From contig NZ_LT629771.1 in assembly GCF_900105175.1 (NCBI RefSeq), positions 186,001 to 250,000 of the forward strand: 64,000 bases of DNA. The letters run 5' to 3'. The notes under the pieces were generated by a model, which saw only the letters and a list, made by a program, of their open reading frames with translations, ran no database searches and was not told the origin of the DNA. The stretch comes from Jiangella sp. DSM 45060 (GTDB taxonomy: Bacteria; Actinomycetota; Actinomycetes; Jiangellales; Jiangellaceae). Both the position numbers and the translations under genes were made by a program. Position 1 is the first letter of the stretch. Every line of letters begins with the position of its first letter. Positions 49,588 to 59,138 of the stretch are shown in pieces.

Positions 49588-49986
49588 TCAGGCGCTGCGG
49601 AGATCGCGGATCCGGCACCGCACTCCCGGCGCGCCGGCGAGTTTGCTGTCGGTGGTGAGGAGCTCGGCGTCCAGTGTCTCCGCCAGTGCCACGTAGGCGG
49701 CGTCGTACGGCCAAAGGTTCTCCCGAAGCTCCCAGATCCGCGGGAGGAGGGCCACGTGATCGTAGCGACGCAGGTTCATCGCGCCCAGGAGATCCAGTGC
49801 CCGGCGCGCCTCGTCGGCCGGCAGTTTGCCGCCACGCACCAGGCCACGCAGGGTCGACGCACATTCGAGGTCGACCGCATGCGGCGCGGCCACGTACTCG
49901 CCGGTGACCGCCACGCGGACGCGCTCGGCGGTTGCGTCGGTCCCGACCAGGAACTCGACCAGCGCCGAGGTATCGAGAACGATCAC
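49588..49986 (-). CDS. vapC: PIN-domain toxin VapC
   Basis: 132 residues. The PIN acidic quartet is visible: Asp5 (IVLDTSALV), Glu41 (DLECAS), Asp95 (WPYDAAY) and Asp113 (LLTTDSKL). VapC toxins are Mg-dependent ribonucleases that cut tRNA or rRNA. GTG 49986 overlaps the antitoxin stop by 4 bases, the usual coupled order antitoxin-toxin. Confidence 0.92.
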   Translation of the reverse strand: MIVLDTSALVEFLVGTDATAERVRVAVTGEYVAAPHAVDLECASTLRGLVRGGKLPADEARRALDLLGAMNLRRYDHVALLPRIWELRENLWPYDAAYVALAETLDAELLTTDSKLAGAPGVRCRIRDLRSA

Positions 49987-50219
49987 CCGCGCGCCGCGCG
50001 GATGTTGTCCAGGACCTCGGTGACGTCGTCAGCCGTCACCGACGAGCGCGCCGCGATGGACCGGGCGACGTCTGCGGCCTCGTCCGTGGACAGCGCTGCC
50101 GCCTCCCGTTCGAGCATCTGCTGGACGTACGCCTGCAGCGACCGCCCGGCTCGCGCAGCGCGCACCTTCAATGTCGTGACGGTCTCGTCCGAGACATCGC
50201 GGATGTGGATGGTTGCCAT
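49983..50219 (-). CDS. vapB: Ribbon-helix-helix antitoxin (VapB/FitA-like)
   Basis: 78 residues. MATIHIRDVSDETVTTLKVRAA forms the N-terminal beta-strand and first helix of an RHH DNA-binding fold; the C-terminal part would wrap the VapC toxin. TAGAAT (50226-50231, minus strand) ends six bases before the ATG, so it is leaderless. Two direct repeats overlap this promoter and are likely bound by the VapBC complex. Confidence 0.9.
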   Translation of the reverse strand: MATIHIRDVSDETVTTLKVRAARAGRSLQAYVQQMLEREAAALSTDEAADVARSIAARSSVTADDVTEVLDNIRAARG

Positions 50220-50249
50220 GCAATCATTCTACTTGCACGGCAATCATTC
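50220..50249. promoter_or_regulatory. Direct-repeat operator of vapBC
   Basis: GCAATCATTC occurs at 50220-50229 and 50240-50249, 20 bases apart (two helical turns) on the same face, covering the -10 region of vapB. Confidence 0.65.
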
Positions 50250-50259
50250 CGCTAGCAGC

Positions 50260-52062
50260 TCATCGCTGGTCGGCCGGCGCTGACGCCGGGGTGCCGTGCC
50301 AGGACTCCCAGAGCGCGGCGTAGGCGCCGCCCTCGGCGACGAGTTCGTCGTGGGAGCCGAGCTCGGCGATCTGGCCGCCCTCGACGACGGCGACGCGGTC
50401 GGCGTCGTGGGCGGTGTGCAGGCGGTGGGCGATGGCGATGACCGTGCGCCCGTGCAGCACCGCCGACAGCGACCGCTCCAGATGCCGCGCCGCCCGGGGG
50501 TCGAGCAGCGACGTCGCTTCGTCGAGGACCAGTGTGTGCGGGTCGGCGAGGACGATGCGGGCCAGCGCGATCTGCTGCGCGAACGCCGGCCCCACCTGGT
50601 GGCCGCCGGAGCCCACGACGGTGTCGAGTCCGTCGGGCAGCGCGTCGGTGGCCTCGAGCGCGTCGACGGCGCCCAGCGCGCGACGCAGGTCGTCGTCGGA
50701 GGCGGACGGGGCCGCCAGCGCGAGGTTGTCGCGCAGGGTGCCGACGAACACGTGGTGCTCCTGGGTGACCAGCACGACCTCGCGGCGCAGTTGGTCGACC
50801 TCGAGGTCGACCAGGGGGACGCCGCCGACGTCGACGCGGCCCTGCCGGGGCGGGTGGATGCCGGCCAGCAGCCGCCCGAGCGTCGACTTGCCGGCGCCGG
50901 ACGGCCCGACCATGGCCAACCGTTCGCCGTGCGCGAGCTCCAGCGACACCCCGTGCAGGACGTCCTGGCCCTCGACGTACGCGTATCGCACGTCGGAGGC
51001 CTCGATGTCCTCGCCCGCGGGCACGGCGCCCGTGGGTGCGCGGTCGGGCGGCACGTTGGCGATGCCGACCACCCGGGCGAACGACGTCAGCCCGACCTGC
51101 AGCTCGTCGAGCCACGAGACCAGGCGGTCGACGGGGTCGACGATCTGCACCATGTACAGGACGACGGTGGTGACCTGGCCGACGGTGGCGTGGCCGCCCG
51201 CGGCCAGCCAGGCGCCCCACGCCAGCGTGGCCACGACCGGCAGCACGTACGCCATCTCGGCGGACGGGAACCAGACGCTGCGCAGGAACAGCGTGCGCTT
51301 CTCGGCCGCGAACGCCTCGCGCAGGTCGTCGTCGCCGCGGGTGACGCGGACGTCGCCGAGGCCGAGCGCCTCGATGGTGCGGGCGCCGTCGACGGTCTCG
51401 GTGATGGTGCCGTTGATGGTGGCGTACGCCGCGCGCTCCCACAGGTATCCGGCCCGCGCGCGGTTGAGATACCAGCGGGTGCTGACGATCAGCAGCGGCG
51501 CGCCGACGATGGCGCCCAGCGCCACCAGCGGACCGGCGAGCACGGCCGCCGTCAGCGTGAGCACCGTGGTGACCACCGCGACCAGGATCTCGGGCACCGC
51601 GAACCGCACGGTGCGCGACAGCGCGTCGATGTCGCCGGTGGTGCGGGCGACGAGGTCGCCGGTGCCGGCCCGCTCGACGGTGGACAGCGGCAGGCTCAGC
51701 ACGCGGGTGATGAAGGTGTCGCGCAGTTCGGCGAAGACCCGCTCGCCGAGCACCAGCGACCGTTTGATCGCCACCCGGGTCAGCAGCGCCTGCACGACGA
51801 TGCAGCCGGCCAGCACGGCGGCCAGCACGTCGACCCTGGTCTCGGTGCCGTCGCTCGTGACGGTGTCGACCATGCGGCCGAGCAGGAACGGGCCGGCCAG
51901 CCCGGCGGCGGCCGCCAGGACGTGGACGGCCAGCGCGATGATCAGCGTGCCGCGGTGCCGGCGGAACAGCCGGGCGGCCTCGTGGCGGACCTCGGCCGGC
52001 GTGGCGACCGGCAGCGCACCCGCGGGCGTCCGGTCGGCCGACGGGGTGGGGGTCGTGCTCAT
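50260..52062 (-). CDS. ABC exporter subunit with intact Walker motifs but degenerate signature
   Basis: 600 residues. Type I exporter transmembrane domain (about 35-325, six helices) and a nucleotide-binding domain (about 350-590). Walker [10 protein letters not shown] (about 385-393), Walker [10 protein letters not shown] (about 508) and the H-loop IAIAHRL are intact. Where LSGGQ should be (about 490) it reads [14 protein letters not shown]. It pairs with the upstream gene (ATGA overlap), whose motifs are lost in the complementary way. The substrate is unknown. Confidence 0.9.
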   Translation of the reverse strand: MSTTPTPSADRTPAGALPVATPAEVRHEAARLFRRHRGTLIIALAVHVLAAAAGLAGPFLLGRMVDTVTSDGTETRVDVLAAVLAGCIVVQALLTRVAIKRSLVLGERVFAELRDTFITRVLSLPLSTVERAGTGDLVARTTGDIDALSRTVRFAVPEILVAVVTTVLTLTAAVLAGPLVALGAIVGAPLLIVSTRWYLNRARAGYLWERAAYATINGTITETVDGARTIEALGLGDVRVTRGDDDLREAFAAEKRTLFLRSVWFPSAEMAYVLPVVATLAWGAWLAAGGHATVGQVTTVVLYMVQIVDPVDRLVSWLDELQVGLTSFARVVGIANVPPDRAPTGAVPAGEDIEASDVRYAYVEGQDVLHGVSLELAHGERLAMVGPSGAGKSTLGRLLAGIHPPRQGRVDVGGVPLVDLEVDQLRREVVLVTQEHHVFVGTLRDNLALAAPSASDDDLRRALGAVDALEATDALPDGLDTVVGSGGHQVGPAFAQQIALARIVLADPHTLVLDEATSLLDPRAARHLERSLSAVLHGRTVIAIAHRLHTAHDADRVAVVEGGQIAELGSHDELVAEGGAYAALWESWHGTPASAPADQR

Positions 52063-53765
52063 TCCGGGTCCTCCTCTCGGGTGACGGTGCGGCGGTAGGC
52101 GGGGGTGGTGCTCATCAACTCGTCGTGGCTGCCGGTGGCGACCAGCCGGCCGTCGTCGAACCAGACGACGGTGTCGGCCTTGGCCAGCATGAGCGGGCTG
52201 GCGGTGACGACGACGGTGGTGCGCCCGGCGCGGGCGTCGCGCAGCCGGCCGGCGATGGCCGCCTCGGTGTGCGCGTCGACGGCGCTGGTGGGCTCGACCA
52301 GCACCAGCACCTCGGGCTCGCGCACCAGCACGCGGGCCAGCGCGACCCGCTGCCGCTGACCGCCGGACAGCGACCGGCCGCGCTCCTCGACGGTGGCGTC
52401 GAGGCCCTCGCGCAGCGTCTCGAGCACGTCGCCGGCCGACGCGGTCTCCATGGCCGTGGTCAGCTGGGCGTCGTCGTGGCGTCCGTAGGGGTCGAGCCCG
52501 CCCCGCAGCGAGCCGGTGAACAGCGTCGGCTCGGGGTCGCTGACCACGATGCGGCGACGGACCTCGTCGATGCTCAGCTGGTCGAGCGGCACGTCGCCGA
52601 GCCGCACGCCGTTGCCGGGCACCAGCCGGCCGAGCCGGTCGGCCAGCGCGGCGGTGAACCCGGGCTCGTCGGCGACCAGCATGGTCAGCGAGCCGGGCTC
52701 GACCCGCAGCCCGGTGGCGTCGTCGACCAGCACGCCCGCGGGCGCCGCCGGCGCGTCGGTGGCGGTGTCGGGCACCTCGCGCTCGACCGCCAGCACGGCC
52801 AGCACGCGCCGCGCGGCGACCACCGCACGGGTGGCCGCGAACGCCATCTCACCGGCCGTGCGGACCGGCATGAGCAGGAAGAACGCGTAGCCGTACAGCG
52901 CCACCAGCGCGCCCGGCTCGATGTCGCCGCGCAGCACCAGCCGCGCGCCGACCCACGTCAGTAGCACCAGGAAGATGCCCGGCAGCAGCACCAGGACGGC
53001 GTCGAGGATGGCCTGGGTGCCGGCCAGCCGGACGCCGGCCGCACGGACGGTCTCGGACCGCTCGGCGTAGCGGCGGATGAACACCTTCTCGCCGCCGATG
53101 CCGCGCAGCACCCGCAGGCCGCCGACGGTGTCGGCGCCGAGGGCGGTGAGGTCGCCGAGCGCCTCGCGCTGGCGGCGCTGCCGTTCCTGCAGCGGGCGGA
53201 TGAGCGGGCCCATGGCGACGACCAGCAGCGGCACCCCGATGAGCACCATGAGGCCGATCGGCACGGACGTGTTCAGCACGATGACGGCCACGACGAGGTA
53301 CGACACGATGGCGCCGACGAAGCGCGGCACCACCTCCATCATGTGGCCGATGTGCATGGAGTCGCTGGACACCGTGGCCACGACCTCGCCGGTGGGCATC
53401 GACTTCGGCACCGCCGGCCCGGTGCGCGCGGTGTGCCGCGAGACCAGCTGGATGACCCGGAACGCCGCGTACAACCAGTTGGCCACCGACGCGCGGTGGC
53501 GCATGACGCCGGCCAGCGCCTGCAGCAGGCCCAGCCCGCCGACGAACACCGCCCAGCGGGCCGTGCTGCCGGAGTCGTCGGCGACGATGCCGTCGATGCC
53601 GTGGCCGATGCCCCAGGGGATCAGCGCCTGCGCGACCATCCAGACGACGCCGAAGAAGCCGCCGACGACGAGCGTGCGCCACTGTGCCCGCGCCAGCCAG
53701 GTCAGGAACCTGAAACGGGAGCGGGTGTCGGGGATGCCGGGGTCGGCGTAGGGAAGATCGCGCAC
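52059..53765 (-). CDS. ABC exporter subunit with intact signature but lost Walker motifs
   Basis: 568 residues. Transmembrane domain about 28-320. In the ATPase domain the P-loop region reads [15 protein letters not shown] (about 357-371) with no GxxGxGKS. Walker B reads VLVLVEPTS (the Asp is Val) and the H-loop His is replaced (VVVTASPLM). The signature [14 protein letters not shown] (about 463-476) is perfect. It can supply only the signature half of an ATP site, so it should work as a heterodimer with the downstream subunit. GTG 53765 follows TACCGT by 8 bases. Confidence 0.9.
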   Translation of the reverse strand: MRDLPYADPGIPDTRSRFRFLTWLARAQWRTLVVGGFFGVVWMVAQALIPWGIGHGIDGIVADDSGSTARWAVFVGGLGLLQALAGVMRHRASVANWLYAAFRVIQLVSRHTARTGPAVPKSMPTGEVVATVSSDSMHIGHMMEVVPRFVGAIVSYLVVAVIVLNTSVPIGLMVLIGVPLLVVAMGPLIRPLQERQRRQREALGDLTALGADTVGGLRVLRGIGGEKVFIRRYAERSETVRAAGVRLAGTQAILDAVLVLLPGIFLVLLTWVGARLVLRGDIEPGALVALYGYAFFLLMPVRTAGEMAFAATRAVVAARRVLAVLAVEREVPDTATDAPAAPAGVLVDDATGLRVEPGSLTMLVADEPGFTAALADRLGRLVPGNGVRLGDVPLDQLSIDEVRRRIVVSDPEPTLFTGSLRGGLDPYGRHDDAQLTTAMETASAGDVLETLREGLDATVEERGRSLSGGQRQRVALARVLVREPEVLVLVEPTSAVDAHTEAAIAGRLRDARAGRTTVVVTASPLMLAKADTVVWFDDGRLVATGSHDELMSTTPAYRRTVTREEDPE

Positions 53766-53840
53766 GACATACCACGGTACGGATGGTGAAGGCTGTGCCG
53801 CACCTGGTTTTCCGCCTGCTGGGATCGTTCCCGGGGCTGG

Positions 53841-56165
53841 TCAGCGCCCGAACGCGGGCCGGGCTTCGAGCCGCTCGGTGACGCTCGCGACGTTGCCGGC
53901 CCGGTCCGCCACCCTGACCTCGACGAGGTGCCGCCCTGGCCGCAGCCGCACCGGCCCGGTGTAGGTCGTCCACGGCCCGCCGTCGAGCCGGTAGGCGATC
54001 TCGTGCACGCCGAGGCCGGCTCCGTCGTCGGCGGTCAGTTCCAGGTACGGTCGCCAGTCGCCGTCCACGTGCGCCACACCCACCTCGACGGCGGGCGGCG
54101 CGGCGTCGACGGCCGGCGGCGTCCAGCGGAACAGCTCCGGGCCGGACGCCATCGCGAGGTCGCCGTCGTCGAGCACGGTGAATGACGAGTACGCGAACGC
54201 GCCCAGGTCCTCGGCCGCGCCGGTCGCGCCGTACACGCAGTAGAGCCGGCCGCCGACGGACACGTACACCGCGTCGGCGCCGGGCACGGTCTCGACGATG
54301 CCGGCCTGGTGCGGCCAGGTCTTCCGCCCGGACGGCAGTGGGTCGCCGAGCTGGACGGTGCGCAGCGTCGCGCCCGTGGCCGGGTCCAGTTCGACCAGCG
54401 CCGACCCGGCCAGCGTCCACAGCCGGCCGGCCGCGTCGACCGTCGTCGCGACGTAGGCCGGCGCGCCCGGCACCGGCGTGACCTGCCAGCGGACGTCGCC
54501 GCTGACCGGGTCGAACGCCAGCACCGTCCCGTCGGACTGCACCGGATCGGGGCTGCCGGTGCCGCCGTACACCCAGGTCCCCGCGTACACCGTCGCACCG
54601 TCCGCCGATGCCGCGAGCGAGGTCAGCGCGCGATCTGGGGAGAGGTCGTCGAGGAACCGGGTCTCGCCCGTCGCGCGGTCGGAGACCGCGACCGACCCGC
54701 CGAACGTCGAGCCCTTGGGCCCGGTCGCCGCGACCACCACGTCGTCCAGCGGCAGCAGCGCGAACACCCGGTCCTGCGGGTTCGCCGTGTGCTGCTTGAA
54801 GTCCCACAGCTTCACCGGGTTGACCGGCGTCCCGGGCGGGCCGGGCGCGTAGTCGGGGTCGTTGAACGCCGCGTCCGGGTCGTAGCGGTAGCCGCGCGCG
54901 TCGGGGTAGGCGCCCACCCATACCGAGTCGCCGTCGTCGTACAGGTACTCCGTCTGCGAGAACCGGTTGAACCGCGATGCGCCGGTCGCGGTGTCGACGT
55001 GGGCGAAGCCGCCGAGGAAGCCGCCGGCCCACACGCCGCCGCCGGTGGCCGGCTCCAATGACACGATCTCGATCGGCTCGCCCGGAACCTCCGTCCGCGC
55101 GACCTCGCCGCGGCCGGTCCGCGGGTTGTACCGCCACAGCTCGCCGCGCCAGAAGAAGCCGGTCAGCGTCAGGCCGGGCCACTCCGGATCGCCGAGGTCG
55201 GCCCAGCCGGCGCCGCGGTAGTTGTAGACGCGGCCCTCGTAGCGCAGCGACGTCGGCGTGACGTCGCCGGTGGCCGGGTCCCAGGCGGTCAGCGTGTTGG
55301 TGCGCATGACGTACAGCTCGCCGTCCGGGCCGGGCGCGGGCAGTTCCAGCCCGGCGACGGTGTCCAGCGACGCGCCCCAGGTGCCGGTGGCCGGGTCGTA
55401 CTCGTACAGCGGGGCGTACTTGATGTCGGTGCCGATGCGCACGTACAGCCGGTCGCCGGCCACGTTGACATCGAACACCGAGGTCAGGTCGTTGCCCGGG
55501 TCGGAAGCCGGCGGGAGTGCGATCTCCCGCTGGTCGCCGGTGGCGGGGTCGACCTCGACGAGGTGTGCGCGCGTCATCGTGCCGACGTAGAGCTTGCCGC
55601 CGTACGAGGCGATCGTGCGGCCCTGCTGGGTGTCGGCGGCCACGGCGCCGTAGTCCTGGTACTCGCGGGTGTCGGGGTCGTACGCGTACAGCCGCGCGCC
55701 GGGGTAGGTGACGCCGTAGACACGGCCGTCCGGGCCCTCGGTGATGTCCCAGGCGAACGTCTGGCCGGGCGCGACCTGGCCGAGGTCCTCGACGGCGCCG
55801 GCGCCCCACGGCAGCCGGTACAGGTGCCCGTTGGAGTTCGCGCTGATGTAGACGTCGCCGCCGTCGAGCGTGATGACGCTGTACGACGAGCTGGCGCCGG
55901 GCAGCGGCGTGGTCAGCAGGATCTCGCCGGTGCGTGCGTCGGCGGCGGTCAGCCGGGCCGGCTCGCCGTTGGTGACGCCGTAGACCGTCGGCACGCCGTC
56001 GGGGGTGGTCGCCACCGCGCCGCCGATCAGGTTGACGTCGCTCAGCGGCGCGCCCAGCGGGACGGGCTCGGCGGCGGCCGCGGCGGGCGCGACGGCCGCG
56101 GCGGGAGCCGCACCCAGTGGAAGGGCGACGGCGACGAGAACGGCGGCGAGCAGCGGGTGGCGCAT
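53841..56165 (-). CDS. Large secreted beta-propeller protein with C-terminal Ig-like domain
   Basis: 774 residues. Signal peptide 1-32 (Ala-rich, ends AAA/EPV). Most of the protein (40-670) is repeated WD/YVTN/PQQ-like blades with motifs such as [57 protein letters not shown] and [13 protein letters not shown]. The final 90 residues ([30 protein letters not shown]) form a Big/OmpL47-type Ig-like module. Probably an extracellular binding protein or lyase-like enzyme; no active site is recognised. SD GGAGG just before ATG. An inverted repeat lies upstream. Confidence 0.82.
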   Translation of the reverse strand: MRHPLLAAVLVAVALPLGAAPAAAVAPAAAAAEPVPLGAPLSDVNLIGGAVATTPDGVPTVYGVTNGEPARLTAADARTGEILLTTPLPGASSSYSVITLDGGDVYISANSNGHLYRLPWGAGAVEDLGQVAPGQTFAWDITEGPDGRVYGVTYPGARLYAYDPDTREYQDYGAVAADTQQGRTIASYGGKLYVGTMTRAHLVEVDPATGDQREIALPPASDPGNDLTSVFDVNVAGDRLYVRIGTDIKYAPLYEYDPATGTWGASLDTVAGLELPAPGPDGELYVMRTNTLTAWDPATGDVTPTSLRYEGRVYNYRGAGWADLGDPEWPGLTLTGFFWRGELWRYNPRTGRGEVARTEVPGEPIEIVSLEPATGGGVWAGGFLGGFAHVDTATGASRFNRFSQTEYLYDDGDSVWVGAYPDARGYRYDPDAAFNDPDYAPGPPGTPVNPVKLWDFKQHTANPQDRVFALLPLDDVVVAATGPKGSTFGGSVAVSDRATGETRFLDDLSPDRALTSLAASADGATVYAGTWVYGGTGSPDPVQSDGTVLAFDPVSGDVRWQVTPVPGAPAYVATTVDAAGRLWTLAGSALVELDPATGATLRTVQLGDPLPSGRKTWPHQAGIVETVPGADAVYVSVGGRLYCVYGATGAAEDLGAFAYSSFTVLDDGDLAMASGPELFRWTPPAVDAAPPAVEVGVAHVDGDWRPYLELTADDGAGLGVHEIAYRLDGGPWTTYTGPVRLRPGRHLVEVRVADRAGNVASVTERLEARPAFGR

Positions 56166-56177
56166 CGAACCTCCGAG

Positions 56178-56195
56178 TTACGGGCTGGACCGTAA
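56178..56195. promoter_or_regulatory. Inverted repeat upstream of the beta-propeller gene
   Basis: TTACGG - 6 bases - CCGTAA, 13 bases upstream of the propeller start and within the divergent guaA region. Operator candidate. Confidence 0.35.
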
Positions 56196-56247
56196 ATACG
56201 CCTCGCGACCCTACTGGAGGGGGCGGCATCCTGCCAAGGGTCTGCAC

Positions 56248-56253
56248 TACGCT
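56248..56253 (+). promoter_or_regulatory. -10 hexamer of leaderless guaA
   Basis: TACGCT ends 6 bases before GTG 56260, with no SD in between. Confidence 0.5.
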
Positions 56254-56259
56254 CGATGG

Positions 56260-57831
56260 GTGGCCGAGACCTCCCATGACACCGTTCTCGTCGTCGACTT
56301 CGGCGCCCAGTACGCCCAGCTGATCGCGCGGCGCGTCCGCGAGGCGCGGGTCTACTCCGAGATCGTCCCGCACACCATGCCGGTCGCGGACCTGCTGGCG
56401 AAGAACCCGAAGGCGATCATCCTGTCCGGTGGGCCGTCCAGCGTGTACGCCGAGGGCGCCCCCGCCGTCGATCCCGCGCTGTTCCAGGCCGGGGTCCCCG
56501 CGTTCGGCATCTGCTACGGCTTCCAGGCCATGGCGCGGGCGCTCGGCGGCACCGTCGCGCACACCGGGCGGTCCGAGTTCGGCCGCACCGACCTCGCCGT
56601 GCAAGTCGAAGGCACGCTGCTGCAGGGCGTCGAGACCGGCACGAAGGTGTGGATGAGCCACGGCGACTCCGTCACCGCCGCGCCGGCCGGGTTCGCCGTG
56701 CTGGCCGGCACGCCCGACACCCCGGTCGCGGCGTTCGAGGACACCGCGCGCGGGCTGGCCGGCGTGCAGTGGCACCCCGAGGTGCTGCACTCCGAGCACG
56801 GCCAGGCCGTCCTGCAGCACTTCCTGTACGAGATCGCCGGCGCCCGGCCCACCTGGACCATGGCGAACATCGTCGACGAGACGGTGACGGCGGTGCGCGA
56901 GCAGGTCGGCGGCAAGCGCGTCATCTGCGCGCTGTCCGGCGGCGTCGACTCCGCGGTGGCCGCGGCGCTGGTCCAGAAGGCCGTCGGCGCCCAGCTGACC
57001 TGCGTCTACGTCGACCACGGGCTCATGCGCCAGGGCGAGTCCGAGCAGGTCGAGCGCGACTACGTCGCCGCCACCGGGGTCGACCTCCACGTCGTCGACG
57101 CAGCTGATCGCTTCCTCACCCAGCTGAAGGGCGTCGAGGACCCGGAGGAGAAGCGCAAGATCATCGGGCGCGAGTTCATCCGGGTGTTCGAGCAGGCCGC
57201 CCGCGACATCGTCGCCCAGGCCGGCGAGGCGGGCACCGAGGTCGAGTTCCTGGTGCAGGGCACGCTGTACCCCGACGTCGTCGAGTCCGGCGGCGGCGAA
57301 GGCACCGCGAACATCAAGAGCCACCACAACGTCGGCGGGCTGCCCGACGACCTCCAGTTCACCCTCATCGAGCCGCTGCGCACGCTGTTCAAGGACGAGG
57401 TCCGCGCGGTCGGCGAGGAGCTGGGGCTGCCGGCCGAGATGGTCTGGCGCCAGCCGTTCCCCGGCCCCGGCCTCGCCATCCGCATCGTCGGCGCCGTCGA
57501 CTCCGAGCGGCTGGCCATCCTGCGCCGGGCCGACGCCATCGCCCGCGCCGAGCTGACCGCGGCCGGCCTCGACCGCGAGGTCTGGCAGTTCCCGGTGGTG
57601 CTGCTGGCCGACGTCCGGTCGGTCGGCGTGCAGGGCGACGGCCGCACCTACGGCCACCCGATCGTGCTGCGCCCGGTGTCCAGCGAGGACGCCATGACGG
57701 CGGACTGGTCGCGGCTGCCGTACGAGGTCATCGAGCGCATCTCCACCCGCATCACCAACGAGGTGCGTGAGGTCAACCGCGTCGTGCTCGACGTCACCAG
57801 CAAGCCGCCGGGCACCATCGAGTGGGAGTGA
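56260..57831 (+). CDS. guaA: GMP synthase (glutamine-hydrolysing)
   Basis: 523 residues. The class I glutaminase domain (1-200) has [11 protein letters not shown] with the catalytic Cys, and WHPEV with His and Glu. The ATP pyrophosphatase domain has [12 protein letters not shown] (P-loop-like), then the dimerisation domain with [12 protein letters not shown] and KPPGTIEWE at the end. It turns XMP into GMP and completes the pathway started by GuaB. GTG 56260 gives the normal N-terminus. Confidence 0.97.
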   Translation: MAETSHDTVLVVDFGAQYAQLIARRVREARVYSEIVPHTMPVADLLAKNPKAIILSGGPSSVYAEGAPAVDPALFQAGVPAFGICYGFQAMARALGGTVAHTGRSEFGRTDLAVQVEGTLLQGVETGTKVWMSHGDSVTAAPAGFAVLAGTPDTPVAAFEDTARGLAGVQWHPEVLHSEHGQAVLQHFLYEIAGARPTWTMANIVDETVTAVREQVGGKRVICALSGGVDSAVAAALVQKAVGAQLTCVYVDHGLMRQGESEQVERDYVAATGVDLHVVDAADRFLTQLKGVEDPEEKRKIIGREFIRVFEQAARDIVAQAGEAGTEVEFLVQGTLYPDVVESGGGEGTANIKSHHNVGGLPDDLQFTLIEPLRTLFKDEVRAVGEELGLPAEMVWRQPFPGPGLAIRIVGAVDSERLAILRRADAIARAELTAAGLDREVWQFPVVLLADVRSVGVQGDGRTYGHPIVLRPVSSEDAMTADWSRLPYEVIERISTRITNEVREVNRVVLDVTSKPPGTIEWE

Positions 57832-57924
57832 TCCGTCCGATTGTGCGCGTGCGTTGGGCAGCGCGTCACGCCCAGTTCGACGTCGTGTGGTCGAGGTGAC
57901 ACGGTCGCTCCCTAGCCTGACCGC

Positions 57925-59055
57925 ATGTCGGACACGCCCGGGCTGCAGCGGCCCCTCGTCGTCGCGCACCGTGGCGCGTGCGGCTACCGGCCGGAGCACA
58001 CGCTTGCCGCCTACCAGCTCGCCGTCGACCTCGGCGCCGACTACCTCGCGACCGACCTCCAGCTCACCCGCGACGGCGTCCTGGTCGCCCGGCACGACGC
58101 CGAGCTGTCCGCGTCCACCGACGTCGCCGATCGGCCGGAGTTCGCGCACCGGCGCCGCCGCGGGCTGGTCGACGGCCGCGAGCTGACCGGCTGGTTCGTC
58201 GACGACTTCACCCTCGACGAGGTCAGGTCGCTGTACGCGCGGGAGCGGATCCCCGAGCTGCGCCCCGCCAACCAGGCCTACGACGGCCGGCTACGGGTGC
58301 CGACGTTCGACGAGATCATCACGCTGGCGGTCGAGGGTGGCCGCCGCCGCGGCCGTCCGGTCGGACTGTGCCCGGAGCTCAAGCACCCCACCTATTACGC
58401 CGAGCGGGGACTGTCGGCGGAGGACGCGCTGATGGCGGCGCTGCTGGCGTTCCGGCTGGAGCGCGGCGGCGTCCCCGTCCTCGTCCAGTGCTCCGAGCCG
58501 ACGGTGCTGCGGCGGCTGGCCGCGCGCACGTCGGTGCCGCTGGCGCAGCTGGTCGACAGCACCGGCCGGCCGTTCGACTGGGAACGCGCCGGCGACGGCC
58601 GCCGGTTCGTCGACCTGCTCACCCCGACCGGGCTGCGCGAGGTGGCTACGTACGCGACGGTGCTGGCGGCGCACCGGTCGCTGGTGGTGCCGCGCGACCC
58701 GGAAGGGCGGCTGGGCCATCCGGGCCGGCTGGTGTCCGACGCTCACGACCTCGGCATGGCGGTGCATGCCTGGACGTTCCGGAACGAGAACTCGTTCCTG
58801 CCGGCCGACCGGCGCCGCGGCTCGCAGGCGGCTGGCCACGGCGACGCGCTGGGGGAGTACGAGGTGTTCTTCGGCGCCGGGGTGGACGCTGTGGTCACCG
58901 ACCACCCCGACACCGCGGTTGGGGCCAGGGATCAGGCCTTCGGGTCGCGCTCGCGGCGCAGCTTGCTCAGCGACGCCAGCAGCCCGGCGAGGCCGATCGA
59001 GACCAGCAGTACCGGCATGGCGACCTCGAGGCCGGACAGTCCCAGCACGTCGTAG
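57925..59055 (+). CDS. Glycerophosphodiester phosphodiesterase
   Basis: 376 residues. VVAHRGACGYRPEHTLAAY and YLATDLQLTRDGVLVARHD carry the GDPD catalytic residues; LCPELKHPTYY and the late AVHAWTFRNENSFLP match the longer GlpQ-like group. No clear signal peptide. Family similarity ends near VVTDHPDTAV (about residue 332). The last 40 or so residues are antisense to the convergent membrane gene and look like run-on past a lost stop codon. TAGCCT ends six bases before ATG 57925. Confidence 0.88.
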   Translation: MSDTPGLQRPLVVAHRGACGYRPEHTLAAYQLAVDLGADYLATDLQLTRDGVLVARHDAELSASTDVADRPEFAHRRRRGLVDGRELTGWFVDDFTLDEVRSLYARERIPELRPANQAYDGRLRVPTFDEIITLAVEGGRRRGRPVGLCPELKHPTYYAERGLSAEDALMAALLAFRLERGGVPVLVQCSEPTVLRRLAARTSVPLAQLVDSTGRPFDWERAGDGRRFVDLLTPTGLREVATYATVLAAHRSLVVPRDPEGRLGHPGRLVSDAHDLGMAVHAWTFRNENSFLPADRRRGSQAAGHGDALGEYEVFFGAGVDAVVTDHPDTAVGARDQAFGSRSRRSLLSDASSPARPIETSSTGMATSRPDSPSTS

Positions 59056-59138
59056 TGCACGAACGGCCACATGGCGCTCACTCCAAGGAAGAGAAGTCCG
59101 AAGATCAGGGAGACGACGTCGGTGTCGTGGCGCCTCAT
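58932..59138 (-). CDS. Small two-helix membrane protein
   Basis: 68 residues: MRRHDTDVVSLIFGLLFLGV opens the first membrane helix (about 8-28), and LEVAMPVLLVSIGLAGLLAS is the second (about 38-57), with a basic tail. No family function is known. The ATG overlaps the stop of the PspC/LiaF-like gene (ATGA), so it is probably co-translated and belongs to the same envelope module. Its 3' half overlaps the antisense GDPD gene by 124 bases. Confidence 0.75.
   Translation of the reverse strand: MRRHDTDVVSLIFGLLFLGVSAMWPFVHYDVLGLSGLEVAMPVLLVSIGLAGLLASLSKLRRERDPKA

Noticed and set aside
52849-58149. Open frame of 1766 codons on the minus strand
   Set aside because: It runs through exporter, beta-propeller and guaA in other frames or strands, is Arg/Gly/Ala low-complexity in most parts and has no domain; it is a high-G+C shadow frame.
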